Below are positions 1-8,513 of a stretch of 64,000 bases of DNA, piece after piece. This DNA is from Microbacterium thalli (GTDB taxonomy: Bacteria; Actinomycetota; Actinomycetes; Actinomycetales; Microbacteriaceae): contig NZ_JAQZCH010000001.1 in assembly GCF_028737325.1 (NCBI RefSeq), positions 1,098,732 to 1,162,731 of the forward strand, given 5' to 3'. The notes under the pieces were generated by a model, which made no database searches, was not told where the DNA came from, and was given only the letters and a program-made list of their open reading frames with translations. Every line of letters begins with the position of its first letter. The first letter of the stretch is position 1. The translations under genes were made by a program, and so were the position numbers.

Positions 1-1562
1 TCTTCCTGCCGCTGATGGTGGCGTACAACGCCGCGAAGAAGGTCGGAGCCGACCCGTGGGTCGGCTTCGCGATCATGGCCGTCGTGATGCTGCCGGGCTT
101 CACCGGCCTCGCGGACCAGGAGGGCGCTCGCCAGCTGACCTTCCTCGGCTCAGACATCACCACGATCCCGGTGTTCGGTCTGCCGCTGACGATCTTCAGC
201 TACGACTCGCAGGTGTTCCCGCCGCTGCTCATGGCGGGTGTGCTCGGCCTCCTCTGGAAGGGCCTGCGCAAGGTCATCCCGGAGAACGTCCAGCTGATCT
301 TCGTCCCGTTCATCGCGATGCTGATCATGATCCCGCTCACCGCGTTCCTGATCGGCCCCATCGGCGTCTACGCCGGTGCCGCGCTGGCCAACCTGCTGAG
401 CTCGATCAACGCGTTCTCGCCGTTCATCTTCGCGATCGTCATCCCGCTGGCCTACCCCTTCATGGTGCCCCTCGGCCTGCACTGGCCGATCAACGCGATC
501 ATGCTGCTGAACATCCAGACCCTCGGCTACGACTTCATCCAGGGCCCCATGGGCGCGTGGAACTTCGCGTGCTTCGGTGCGACCGCCGGTGTGCTCTGGA
601 TCGCGTGGCGCGCCCGTGACAAGCAGATGCGTCAGACCGCGACGGGCGCTCTGGCGGCCGGTCTGCTCGGTGGTATCTCCGAGCCGTCGCTGTACGGCAT
701 CCATCTTCGGTACAAGCGCATCTACCCGCGCATGCTGGTCGGCTGCCTCGTCGGCGGTCTCATCATCGGCATCGGCGGCGGCGTGACGACCCAGGCGTTC
801 GTCTTCACCTCGCTGCTGACGATCCCGGCCTTCGACTCGGTGATCCTCTACGGCATCGCCGTGCTGTCGTCGTTCGTCGTGGCGATGGTGCTCGTCGTCA
901 TCAGCGACTACCGCACCCCCGAGCAGCGCGCCGAGTTCGAGGCTCAGCGCGACAAGGAGGAAGCGAAGCTGCAGGCTGCCGGCGCTCCGGCGGCGGCTGC
1001 CGCGTCCGCCGCTGCCGCAGGCTCGGCGACCGAGGCTCCCGCGGCGACGTCGCGTGGTACCGCGACCGCGACGCTCGAGAAGCCCGGCGCGACCGACGAG
1101 GTCTCCACGGCGATCGAGATCGCCTCGCCCCTCGACGGCACCGCGGTGGCGTTGTCGGAGGTCCCCGACCCCGTCTTCGGCGGCGGCGTCATGGGCCCCG
1201 GTGTCGCGATCGAGCCGACCGGAAACACCGTGGTCTCGCCCGGTGCCGGCACGGTCGCCGCGGCACAGCCCACCGGTCACGCGTTCGGGCTCCAGCTCGA
1301 CAACGGCGTGGAACTGCTGATCCACGTCGGCATCGACACCGTCAACCTGAAGGGCGAGGGCTTCGAGGTCCACGTCAAGGCCGGAGACCGCGTCGAGCAG
1401 GGCACCCCGCTCGTGACCTTCGACCGCTCGGTCATCGAGAAGGCGGGCTACCCGCTGATCACCCCGGTGATCGTCCTGAACGGCGACGCGTTCGCGACGG
1501 TCGACCCCGTGGGTCTCGGTGCCACCACCGCGGGCTCGCCCCTGCTGGTCGTCGAGAAGTAA
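1..1562 (+). CDS. PTS sugar transporter, EIIC-EIIA part (5' end outside window)
   Basis: Beta-glucoside/sucrose-type phosphotransferase permease that imports and phosphorylates a sugar. The reading frame is already open at base 3 (Phe-Leu-Pro-Leu before the first visible Met), so the start and any N-terminal EIIB domain lie upstream of the window. Visible residues 1 to about 300 are hydrophobic EIIC, with the family signature GISEPSLYG near residue 222. An Ala-rich linker (about 318-345) leads to a Crr-like EIIA domain; its phospho-accepting His is about residue 437 in IHVGIDTV. The sugar cannot be told from sequence. It is followed by a strong hairpin shared with the convergent next gene. 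Confidence 0.93.
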   Translation, partial: FLPLMVAYNAAKKVGADPWVGFAIMAVVMLPGFTGLADQEGARQLTFLGSDITTIPVFGLPLTIFSYDSQVFPPLLMAGVLGLLWKGLRKVIPENVQLIFVPFIAMLIMIPLTAFLIGPIGVYAGAALANLLSSINAFSPFIFAIVIPLAYPFMVPLGLHWPINAIMLLNIQTLGYDFIQGPMGAWNFACFGATAGVLWIAWRARDKQMRQTATGALAAGLLGGISEPSLYGIHLRYKRIYPRMLVGCLVGGLIIGIGGGVTTQAFVFTSLLTIPAFDSVILYGIAVLSSFVVAMVLVVISDYRTPEQRAEFEAQRDKEEAKLQAAGAPAAAAASAAAAGSATEAPAATSRGTATATLEKPGATDEVSTAIEIASPLDGTAVALSEVPDPVFGGGVMGPGVAIEPTGNTVVSPGAGTVAAAQPTGHAFGLQLDNGVELLIHVGIDTVNLKGEGFEVHVKAGDRVEQGTPLVTFDRSVIEKAGYPLITPVIVLNGDAFATVDPVGLGATTAGSPLLVVEK

Positions 1563-1569
1563 CCCGCTG

Positions 1570-1634
1570 ACGCCGACGCGCCGGCGCCCGCCCCCGGGGA
1601 TCTCGGGGCGACGGGCCCGGCGCGTCGGCGTTTC
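1570..1634. terminator. Bidirectional intrinsic terminator
   Basis: A perfect 15-bp inverted repeat, ACGCCGACGCGCCGG (1570-1584) with its complement at 1617-1631, encloses a second G/C-rich hairpin and is followed by TTTCC. It sits between the convergent PTS gene and the oxidoreductase-methyltransferase gene and can serve both. Confidence 0.8.
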
Positions 1635-1657
1635 CGTGCGCGCGGAGGCCGACCGCG

Positions 1658-3220
1658 TCAGTCGCGTCGGCGCAGCAGCAGGATGCCGTCCGTGCGGTGC
1701 GCCGGTTCGGCGTCGGCGGTCGCAGCGGTCGCGCGTTCGCGGACCTCCTCGAGTTCGACCTCCCACACCTGCGGGTCGGGCTCGAGCGCCGCACGCTCCT
1801 CGGCCGGGGTCGCGAACGGCGGGTGGTCGTGACCGGCGGGCGGGGTGCCCAGGTGCGAGACGACGAGCAGCCGGCCGCCGGGTGCGACGTGCCGCATCGC
1901 CGCCCGCAGCAGGGTGATCCGCGAGAACTCCGGGTCCCACGAGTGCAGGAAGCTCGTCGTGACCAGGTCGAACGTGCCGAGGTCGGCGTCGTCGATCTCG
2001 CCGGCGATGAAGGTTGCGTCGAGCCGCGCGTTCCGGGCGGCGTCGCGCGCGCGACCGATCGCCGTGGCCGAGAGGTCGACGCCCGTGACCGTCCACCCGC
2101 GGGCCGCGAGCCACAGCGCGTCGCCGCCCTCGCCGCATCCGAGGTCGAGGGCGGTTCCGGCGCGCAGGGCCCCGCGCGCCTCGAGCTCGGCGATGACGGC
2201 CGAGGTCGTCTCGTTGACATGCCCCGACCAGACGCGATCGGTCTCGGCGTACCGGGCCTCCCAGTCGGCGGCGTGACCGCGGCGACGTTCGACCGCGGCA
2301 GCGGCGTCGGCTGCGACGAGGGTGCCGTTCGCGGCGGCCCCGGCCATCGAACCGGCCCCCATCGACAGGGGGACGTTGCCCATCGGCGTGACGACGTTGC
2401 CCGCGGCGAACACGCGCGGGTGACTCGTCGCACCCGCCGCGTCGACGGCGATGAAGGAGCCGACCGGTCCCTCCGCCCGAGCCAGGGCAAGGTCGGCGAG
2501 GAAGTCGTCGTGGGGCTCGAGGGTGCCGCCGGTGAAAACGGCGTCGACCACGGTCCTCTCGCCGTCGGCGGTCACGACGGTCATCGCGGCATCGATCGCG
2601 GCGCCGTCGCCCGTGATCTCGACGACGGGCGCGGACACGATCCGGATACCGCGCGCGTGCAGGCGCTCGCGCACCTCGTCGGCCGGGTCGCCGAGGTTCG
2701 CCGTGAAGGCGACGACCTCGGGACTCCACTGCCGCACGAGCTCGATCTGGTGCAGGCTCAGCGGCGAGGTCGCGAGCACGCCGATGCGGCGGTCGCGCAC
2801 CTCCCAGCCGTGGCAGTAGGGGCAGTGCAGCACCGTGCGTCCCCAGCGCTCGGCGAGGCCCGGGATCGGTGCCAGACGGTCCGTGACGCCGGTCGCCGCG
2901 ATGAGTGCACGCGTGGTGATCCTCGCCCCGTCCGCGAGGAAGACCTCGAGGCCGCCGTCGACCTCGGCGACACGGTCGACGTGCGCCGTGCGGAACGCGA
3001 TGCCGTACGCCTCGGCCTCCTCCCGCCCCCGACGACGCAGTTCGGCGGGCGAGACGCCGTCGAACCCGACGACGGCGTGCATGTGTTCGGCGAAGCGGTT
3101 GCGGGGGGTCTCGGAGTCGAGGACGAGCGTGCGGCGCCGGGCGCGCCCGAGCATCTGCGCGGCGCTCAGGCCCGCGGGCCCGGCTCCGACGATGACGACG
3201 TCTTGATCGAAGTTGTGCAT
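1658..3220 (-). CDS. Bifunctional FAD/NAD(P) oxidoreductase - SAM methyltransferase fusion
   Basis: A 520-residue fusion. Residues 1-310 are a thioredoxin-reductase-like flavoprotein: FAD motif GAGPAG at 12-17, redox pair Cys-Pro-Tyr-Cys at 133-136, and a second FAD motif near 268-280. The NAD(P) site around 147-160 is weak. Residues 325-520 are a class I SAM methyltransferase with motif I LDLGCGEGG at about 359-366. The start is the ATG at 3218-3220 (MHNFDQD), which places the FAD motif at the usual distance; the longer open frame upstream overlaps the divergent regulator and is discarded. Fusions of this type are annotated in other actinobacteria, but I know of no substrate. The divergent XRE-cupin gene probably controls it. 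Detoxification of a small electrophile or metalloid would fit, but this is inference. Confidence 0.9.
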   Translation of the reverse strand: MHNFDQDVVIVGAGPAGLSAAQMLGRARRRTLVLDSETPRNRFAEHMHAVVGFDGVSPAELRRRGREEAEAYGIAFRTAHVDRVAEVDGGLEVFLADGARITTRALIAATGVTDRLAPIPGLAERWGRTVLHCPYCHGWEVRDRRIGVLATSPLSLHQIELVRQWSPEVVAFTANLGDPADEVRERLHARGIRIVSAPVVEITGDGAAIDAAMTVVTADGERTVVDAVFTGGTLEPHDDFLADLALARAEGPVGSFIAVDAAGATSHPRVFAAGNVVTPMGNVPLSMGAGSMAGAAANGTLVAADAAAAVERRRGHAADWEARYAETDRVWSGHVNETTSAVIAELEARGALRAGTALDLGCGEGGDALWLAARGWTVTGVDLSATAIGRARDAARNARLDATFIAGEIDDADLGTFDLVTTSFLHSWDPEFSRITLLRAAMRHVAPGGRLLVVSHLGTPPAGHDHPPFATPAEERAALEPDPQVWEVELEEVRERATAATADAEPAHRTDGILLLRRRD

Positions 3221-3252
3221 GGAAACAGCATCCGTGTCGGCGTGCCGTTGTA

Positions 3253-3266
3253 GCAAACGGATTTGC
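3253..3266. promoter_or_regulatory. Palindromic operator candidate between divergent genes
   Basis: GCAAACGGATTTGC is a perfect 5-4-5 inverted repeat in the 66-bp gap between the divergent oxidoreductase-methyltransferase and XRE-cupin genes, 20 bp before the regulator's ATG. Its size and place suit a dimeric XRE repressor that controls itself and its neighbour. Confidence 0.5.
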
Positions 3267-3286
3267 GGAAATGGCAAGATGGAACC

Positions 3287-3841
3287 ATGACAGGAATCGA
3301 GCAGATCGGCCCGCGCCTGCGTGTAGCGCGGCAGGAGCGCGGTCTCACCCTCGACGAGCTCGCGACGCGCGCCGGGATGTCGGCGAGCACGCTCTCGCGG
3401 CTCGAAGCAGGCAAGCGTCAGGCGAGCCTCGAGCTGCTGCTGCCCCTCACCCGGCAACTCGGCATCCGCATCGACGACCTCGTGCCGGACGAGAGCCCCG
3501 ACCCGCGGGTGCGCCGACCGTCGGTGACGCGTCACGGACACATCGTGGCGCCGCTCACGCGCGAGAGCTCGCCCGTGCAGACCTACAAGGTGACCTTTCC
3601 ACCGATGGATGCGGCACCCACCCCGCGGGTGCACGACGGATTCGAATGGTTCTACGTGCTGAGCGGGAGGGTGCGGCTGATCCTCGGTGAGCAGGAGCTC
3701 GAGCTCGGCGCGGGCGAGGCGGCGGAGTTCGACACCCGCGTGCCCCACTCCATCAGCGCCGTCGGCTCGCGCCCGGCCGAGCTCATCAGCATCTTCAACG
3801 CCGCGGGCGAGCGGATGCACACGCGCGTCGCCGCCGACTGA
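3287..3841 (+). CDS. XRE-family regulator with C-terminal cupin sensor
   Basis: A 184-residue transcription factor. Residues about 8-65 form a Cro/CI-type helix-turn-helix (LTLDELATRAGMSASTLSRLE). Residues about 105-180 form a cupin_2 barrel, including HDGFEWFYVLSGRVRL and the second cupin motif FDTRVPHSI. XRE-cupin proteins usually sense small ligands with the barrel. The ATG at 3287 is chosen over the in-frame GTG-like start eight codons upstream because the HTH then begins at a normal distance. It is divergent from the flavoprotein-methyltransferase fusion, which is its likely target. Confidence 0.9.
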   Translation: MTGIEQIGPRLRVARQERGLTLDELATRAGMSASTLSRLEAGKRQASLELLLPLTRQLGIRIDDLVPDESPDPRVRRPSVTRHGHIVAPLTRESSPVQTYKVTFPPMDAAPTPRVHDGFEWFYVLSGRVRLILGEQELELGAGEAAEFDTRVPHSISAVGSRPAELISIFNAAGERMHTRVAAD

Positions 3842-3865
3842 TCCCTCCCGCCCGTCGACTCACCG

Positions 3866-3901
3866 GAAGGGCGGATGCCGGAGCTCCGACATCCGCCCTT
3901 C
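3866..3901. terminator. Bidirectional terminator hairpin
   Basis: A 36-base near-perfect palindrome: arm GAAGGGCGGATG pairs with CATCCGCCCTTC and CGGAG with CTCCG, with one C-A mismatch. It fills the gap between the convergent XRE-cupin gene and pgi. Confidence 0.75.
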
Positions 3902-3922
3902 GTGGCGACTCGACGAGACCGG

Positions 3923-5608
3923 TCAGGCCCGGCGGTGAGCCTGGTAGTAGGCGAGGAGGGACCGCGTCGAGGCATCCTGTGCCGCGAGCGCGTCGTCGTC
4001 GCCCTCGATCGCCGGAGCGATCTGCAGCGCGAGCTGCTTGCCCAGCTCGACGCCCCACTGGTCGAAGGAGTTGATGCCCCAGATCGTGCCCTGCGTGAAC
4101 GTGATGTGCTCGTACAGGGCGATCAGCTCGCCCAGCACCTGGGGGGTGAGCGCCGGAGCGAAGATCGACGTCGTGGGCCGGTTGCCGGGGAAGGTCCGCG
4201 CGGCGACGAGCGCCCCGGTGGTGCCCTCCGCCTCGACCTCGGCGGAGCTCTTGCCGAACGCGAGCGCCTTGGTCTGGGCGAGGAAGTTCGCCAGGAACAG
4301 GCCGTGCACGTCGCGGCCGCCGTCGGTGAGCGGGTAGGCCGGGTTGACGAAGGCGATGAAGTCGGCGGGGATCAGGCGCGTGCCCTGGTGGATGAGCTGG
4401 TAGAACGCGTGCTGGCCGTTCGTGCCGGGCTCGCCCCAGAAAACCTCGCCCGTGTCGGAGGTGACGGGGGTACCGTCCCAGCGCACGGACTTGCCGTTGG
4501 ACTCCATCGTGAGCTGCTGCAGGTACGCCGCGAAGCGGTGCAGCTGCTGCGCGTAGGGGAGGACGGCGTGCGTCTGCGCGCCGAGGAAGTTGGTGTACCA
4601 GACGTTCAGCAGGCCCATGAGCACCGGCACGTTCTGCGCGAGCGGGGTCGACGCGACGTGCTCGTCGACGGCGTGGAAGCCCGCCAGCAGCTCGCGGAAC
4701 GCGTCGGGTCCGAGCTCGATGGCCAGCGACAGGCCGATCGCGGAGTCGACCGAGTAGCGGCCCCCGACCCAGTCCCAGAAGCCGAACGCGTTCGCGGGGT
4801 CGATGCCGAACGCCTCGACCTTGTCGAGAGCCGTCGAGACGGCGACGAAGTGGTGCGCGACGGCATCCGTCTTCTTGGCCTCGCTGTCGTCGATCGCGCC
4901 GGCCGCCTGCAGGCCGGCCCACAGCCAGTCGCGTGCGAGGCGGGCGTTGGTGAGGGTCTCGAGCGTGGTGAAGGTCTTCGACGCGACGATGAACAGCGTC
5001 GTCTCGGGGTCGAGGTCGGTGGTCTTGTTCGCGATGTCGAACGGGTCGATGTTCGAGACGAACCGCGCCTGGATGCCGGCGGTGGCGTAGGGACGCAGCG
5101 CCTCCGAGATCATGACCGGCCCGAGGTCGGACCCGCCGATGCCGATGTTCACGACGTGGGTGACCTTCTTGCCGGTGACACCGGTCCATTCGCCGGAGCG
5201 CACGCGATCGGCGAAAGCCGACATCTTGTCGAGCACCTGCTGTACGTCGTCGTCGATCTGCTGGCCGTCGACCACGAGGGCCGGCGACGCGCCGGCCGGG
5301 CGGCGCAGTGCGGTGTGGAGCACGGCGCGGTCCTCGGTGGTGTTGATGTGCTCGCCGGCGAGCATCGCGGCGTAGCGCTCGGCGACGCCCGTCTGCTCGG
5401 CCAGGCGCACGAGGGCGGCGACGATCTCATCGGTGACGAGGTTCTTCGACAGATCGACGTGCAGGTCGGCCAGCGGCAGGCTGAGGCGCTCGACGCGACC
5501 GGGGTCGCTGTCGAACCAGCCGCGGAGGTCGGGGGTGAAGCCGTTCTTCAGCGACTCGAGGTCGGCCCAGGCGGCGGTGGAGGTGGCATCGATGGGAGCA
5601 GCGGTCAC
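3923..5608 (-). CDS. pgi: Glucose-6-phosphate isomerase
   Basis: Cytoplasmic glycolysis/gluconeogenesis enzyme interconverting glucose 6-phosphate and fructose 6-phosphate. It is 561 residues, the normal length. Visible signatures are GIGGSDLGP in the sugar-phosphate site, the PGI signature [18 protein letters not shown] with its catalytic Glu and His, and the C-terminal QWGVELGK with the conserved Lys. Translation starts at a GTG (5606-5608). That GTG overlaps the aztA stop as GTGA, but pgi also has its own -10 (TAGCGT, complement of 5615-5620) six bases before the start, so it is probably transcribed as a leaderless mRNA as well as by read-through from aztA. Confidence 0.97.
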   Translation of the reverse strand: MTAAPIDATSTAAWADLESLKNGFTPDLRGWFDSDPGRVERLSLPLADLHVDLSKNLVTDEIVAALVRLAEQTGVAERYAAMLAGEHINTTEDRAVLHTALRRPAGASPALVVDGQQIDDDVQQVLDKMSAFADRVRSGEWTGVTGKKVTHVVNIGIGGSDLGPVMISEALRPYATAGIQARFVSNIDPFDIANKTTDLDPETTLFIVASKTFTTLETLTNARLARDWLWAGLQAAGAIDDSEAKKTDAVAHHFVAVSTALDKVEAFGIDPANAFGFWDWVGGRYSVDSAIGLSLAIELGPDAFRELLAGFHAVDEHVASTPLAQNVPVLMGLLNVWYTNFLGAQTHAVLPYAQQLHRFAAYLQQLTMESNGKSVRWDGTPVTSDTGEVFWGEPGTNGQHAFYQLIHQGTRLIPADFIAFVNPAYPLTDGGRDVHGLFLANFLAQTKALAFGKSSAEVEAEGTTGALVAARTFPGNRPTTSIFAPALTPQVLGELIALYEHITFTQGTIWGINSFDQWGVELGKQLALQIAPAIEGDDDALAAQDASTRSLLAYYQAHRRA

Positions 5609-6360
5609 GCTCTCACGCTAGCCGCGGAGCCGTGTTCTCGTCCACGCGACGCGTCGGAGAAACCCGCGAGGGGTGCTCGGTCGGCGGACTCGGTCGACGC
5701 GTCCGCGATGTGCCCGTCGACGAGGCGGCAGACAGCGTCGACGGTGCCCAACTCGGCGAGGTCGTGCGTCACGACGATCACGGCGACGCCCGCGCGCGCC
5801 ACGGTCGACAGAGCGGATGCCGCCGCCTCACGCGACGCCGCGTCGAGACCGCTCATCGGCTCGTCGAGCAGCAGCAGGTCGGCGTCCTGCGCGAGGGCCT
5901 GCGCCAGGTAGGCGCGCTGACGCTGCCCGCCCGAGAGCACGCCGAGCGGGCGGCGGGCGAGGGCGGTGAGGCCGACGGTCTCGATGGCCTCGGCGACGCG
6001 GGCGCGGTCGCTGCGGCGCAGCGGCAGGAAGGGCCCGCGCTCCCGCCACCGCCCCATCGTGACGAGGTCGGTGACGGTCAGCGGCAGTCGCGCGCCGTCG
6101 TTCGTCGACTGCGGCACGAGCCCGACGCGGGTGCCGGCGGGCCGTCGCACCGTCCCCGAGGTCGGGGCGAGCAGCCCGGCCGAGACGGCGAGCAGCGTCG
6201 ACTTGCCCGAGCCGTTGGCGCCGACGACGGCGAGGATCTCGCCGCGGGCGGCATCCAGGTCCACGCCCCGCAACGCCTCATGCCCGTCGAACGAGACGCG
6301 GATGTCGTGCAGCTCGAGCACGCGCTGATGCGGGGTGACGGTCGGGGCGGAAGAAGGCAT
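5605..6360 (-). CDS. aztA: Zinc ABC transporter ATP-binding protein
   Basis: Energises zinc import through the divergently encoded permease. It is 251 residues with every ABC motif: Walker [10 protein letters not shown] (47-55), Q-loop Gln84, signature LSGGQ (142-146), Walker B LLLLDEP (162-168) and switch His199. The assignment to Azt (ZnuC-like) rests on the divergent permease, the ZnuA-like AztC and the AztD chaperone next door and on the Zur-like operator between. The ATG at 6358-6360 has GGAGG directly against it, too close to act as a normal Shine-Dalgarno, but an AATAAT -10 (complement of 6367-6372) lies six bases upstream, so a leaderless start is likely. Confidence 0.88.
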   Translation of the reverse strand: MPSSAPTVTPHQRVLELHDIRVSFDGHEALRGVDLDAARGEILAVVGANGSGKSTLLAVSAGLLAPTSGTVRRPAGTRVGLVPQSTNDGARLPLTVTDLVTMGRWRERGPFLPLRRSDRARVAEAIETVGLTALARRPLGVLSGGQRQRAYLAQALAQDADLLLLDEPMSGLDAASREAAASALSTVARAGVAVIVVTHDLAELGTVDAVCRLVDGHIADASTESADRAPLAGFSDASRGREHGSAASVRA

Positions 6361-6366
6361 CCTCCG

Positions 6367-6372
6367 ATTATT
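6367..6372 (-). promoter_or_regulatory. -10 element of aztA
   Basis: AATAAT on the minus strand, six bases before the aztA ATG. A -35-like TTGAGA lies 15 bp upstream, at the edge of the Zur-like box, so a bound repressor would block it. Confidence 0.5.
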
Positions 6373-6377
6373 GCAAA

Positions 6378-6392
6378 TGAAAACGGTTCTCA
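6378..6392. promoter_or_regulatory. Zur-like operator between aztA and aztB
   Basis: TGAAAACGGTTCTCA is a 7-1-7 inverted repeat with one mismatch per arm and resembles actinobacterial Zur boxes (TGAAAA-N-TTTTCA type). It sits midway between the two divergent zinc-uptake arms and overlaps the -35 region of both predicted promoters, the expected place for zinc-dependent repression. Confidence 0.75.
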
Positions 6393-6400
6393 ACATCATG

Positions 6401-6406
6401 TACAGT
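6401..6406 (+). promoter_or_regulatory. -10 element of aztB
   Basis: TACAGT eight bases before the aztB GTG. The -35 position falls inside the Zur-like box. The short distance implies a leaderless or nearly leaderless transcript. Confidence 0.5.
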
Positions 6407-6414
6407 CGTCGATC

Positions 6415-7287
6415 GTGTCCCTCCTGCTCGATCCGTTCTCTGTCGCGTTCGTCCAGCGCGCCCTGCTCGGCGGCGCCCTCGTGGCGATCATCTGCGGCAT
6501 CGTCGGCACATGGGTCGTCCTGCGCGGCATGGCGTTCCTCGGCGAGGCGATGGCGCACGGCATGCTCCCCGGCGTCGCGGTGGCGACCCTCACCGGCTTC
6601 CCGCCGATGGCCGGAGCGGCCCTGAGCGCGGCCGTCATGTCGGTCGGCGTGGGAGCGCTGCAACGACGCGGTCGGCTCTCGGCTGACACCAGCATCGGCC
6701 TGCTGTTCGTGGCGAGTCTGTCGCTCGGCGTCATCGTGATCTCCGCCTCGCGCAGCTTCGCCACCGACGCCTCCGCCATCCTCTTCGGCGAGATCCTCGC
6801 CATCGGCACAGGCGATCTCGCGGCTCTCGCCGTCGCCCTGGTCGTCACCGTCGTCGTCGCCACGCTCGGTCACCGGTCGTTCGTCGCGCTCACCGTCGAC
6901 CCGCGGCAGGCCCAGCTGCTCGGCCTGCGGCCGCGGGCGGCCCATTTCGTCCTGGTCGCGCTCGTGACCCTCGCCGTCGTCTCGGCCTATCAGGCCGTCG
7001 GATCGCTCCTGGTGGTGGGGATGCTGCTCGGCCCCGCCGTCGCCGCCGGCAGGTGGACCCGCCGCATCGTGCCCACGATGGCGCTCGCCGCCGTGATCGG
7101 CACCGTGTCGGTCGCCGTCGGGCTGCTGCTGTCGTGGCATCTCGCGACCGCCGCCGGCGCGACCGTCGCCTTCACCGCGATCTGCTCGGGCGCCGTCTCG
7201 ACCGGCCTGCATGCGTTCGTCGCGGCCGTGCGCCGCCGCGTCGCCCCCGTCTCCGTCATCCCGAACACCCCGGAAAGGACCGCATGA
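6415..7287 (+). CDS. aztB: Zinc ABC transporter permease
   Basis: ZnuB/AztB-type membrane subunit carrying Zn2+ across the cytoplasmic membrane. It is 290 residues, nearly all hydrophobic, with about eight or nine predicted membrane helices. The family pattern GEAMAHGMLPGVAVA appears in the N-terminal third and GSLLVVGMLLGPA in the middle. The GTG at 6415 is chosen because upstream in-frame sequence is antisense to aztA and crosses the operator. Its stop overlaps the start of the next gene as ATGA, so the whole aztB-D-C series is one translationally coupled operon. Confidence 0.9.
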   Translation: MSLLLDPFSVAFVQRALLGGALVAIICGIVGTWVVLRGMAFLGEAMAHGMLPGVAVATLTGFPPMAGAALSAAVMSVGVGALQRRGRLSADTSIGLLFVASLSLGVIVISASRSFATDASAILFGEILAIGTGDLAALAVALVVTVVVATLGHRSFVALTVDPRQAQLLGLRPRAAHFVLVALVTLAVVSAYQAVGSLLVVGMLLGPAVAAGRWTRRIVPTMALAAVIGTVSVAVGLLLSWHLATAAGATVAFTAICSGAVSTGLHAFVAAVRRRVAPVSVIPNTPERTA

Positions 7288-8513
7288 CCCCCCGTGCCCC
7301 TCTCGCCCTCATCGCCGCAACCGCCGGTGCCCTGCTGCTGGCCGGATGCCAGGCCACCCCGTCCGGCGACGCCGCGCCCGAGCCCGACGCGACGGCGCTC
7401 GGTGACGGACACGGAGCGATCGCCGGTGCCCGCGAGCTGGCCGAGCCCGCCCTGCACCTGACGAGCATCGCCGCGGACGGCACCGTCCACCACCTCGACC
7501 TGATCGATGAGGATTCCGAGACGCTCGGCGAGATCGCCCCGGCCGACACCCTCGACAGCGAGGGGCGGTTCCTCCTCGCCGGTCGCGCCGGCGAGGTGTC
7601 GATCGTCGACAGCGGTGTGTGGACGTGGAACCACATCGACCACTTCCACTACTACGAGGCGCCCGCGCGCCTGCTCGGCGAACTCACCGGCCCCGGTACG
7701 CCGCGCACGGTGACGAGCGACCTCGGTGCCGGCGTGTACTTCGACGGCGGAGAGAGCGGCGGTGAGGCCGTGCTGCTCGACTTCGAGGCGTTGAAGCAGG
7801 GCGAGATCGTCGAAAGCTTCCGGCTCGACCTCGACGCGCCGGGCGCGTTCGTCGTCCCGGTGCCGCGGGGTGCGCTCATCGCCGACCCGACCGCCGGCGA
7901 GCTGCGCTACGTCGACACTGCGGGCGACGAGCAGCAGACGGTGCCCTGCGCGGAGCCGTCCGGATCGATCGCGACGAACGTGGGCGTGGTCGTCGGTTGT
8001 GCCGACGGCGCTGTGCTCGCCGTCAGCGACGCCGAGGGCACCGCGTTCGAGCGCATCGCCTACCCGGCCGGCGCGCCGGCGCGCGCGCTGACGTTCTCCG
8101 CTCGCGAGGGTCGTCCGACCGTCGCCGGACGCACCGACGGGTCGCACTTCTGGCTGCTCGATACCCGCAACCGCACGTGGACGGTCCACGACGCCGGCGA
8201 ACCGATCGTCCGCGTCACGGCGGTCGACGACGCCGACGAGACCGTCGTGGCGCTCGCCGCCGACGGCTCCATCCTCGTCCTCTCGGGCGCCACCGGCGAC
8301 GTCATCGCCCGCAGCGCCCCTCTCGTGGCGGCCTCGCTCGCCGACCCGGCCCTCGCCGACGGCGTCGACCTGGTCGCCGACCAGCGCCGCACCTACCTCA
8401 ACGGCCCGGCCGAGCGGACGCTGTTCGAGCTCGATCCCGCCGACGGCGCACGGGTGGCCCGCACCTTCACGACCGAGCACGCGCCGGTTCTGTTCACGGA
8501 GACGGGCCGATGA
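7284..8513 (+). CDS. AztD-like periplasmic beta-propeller lipoprotein (divergent paralogue)
   Basis: A 409-residue secreted lipoprotein: signal peptide with lipobox LLLAGC (Cys22), then repeated beta-rich blades (DGTVHHLDL, GEVSIVDSG, DGSILVLSG) typical of WD40/quinoprotein-like propellers. It shares with the true AztD at 9442 a Cys pair 17 residues apart (Cys222, Cys239; 18 apart in AztD), but lacks that protein's His residues. It has instead a His cluster HIDHFHYY at 117-124. It overlaps aztB and aztC by ATGA at both ends, so it is made with the transporter. A zinc-binding role outside the membrane is likely; whether it donates zinc to AztC or does something else is not known. SD GGAAAGGA is well placed. 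Confidence 0.75.
   Translation: MTPRAPLALIAATAGALLLAGCQATPSGDAAPEPDATALGDGHGAIAGARELAEPALHLTSIAADGTVHHLDLIDEDSETLGEIAPADTLDSEGRFLLAGRAGEVSIVDSGVWTWNHIDHFHYYEAPARLLGELTGPGTPRTVTSDLGAGVYFDGGESGGEAVLLDFEALKQGEIVESFRLDLDAPGAFVVPVPRGALIADPTAGELRYVDTAGDEQQTVPCAEPSGSIATNVGVVVGCADGAVLAVSDAEGTAFERIAYPAGAPARALTFSAREGRPTVAGRTDGSHFWLLDTRNRTWTVHDAGEPIVRVTAVDDADETVVALAADGSILVLSGATGDVIARSAPLVAASLADPALADGVDLVADQRRTYLNGPAERTLFELDPADGARVARTFTTEHAPVLFTETGR

Noticed and set aside
150..2729. Very long minus-strand open frame antisense to the PTS gene
   Set aside because: It is an artefact of high G+C: the product is an Arg-rich low-complexity sequence with no domain. The same holds for other long antisense frames in the window.
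3630..3650. GGATTCGAAT resembling a tRNA T-arm
   Set aside because: It lies inside the cupin coding sequence and no acceptor stem or anticodon arm surrounds it.
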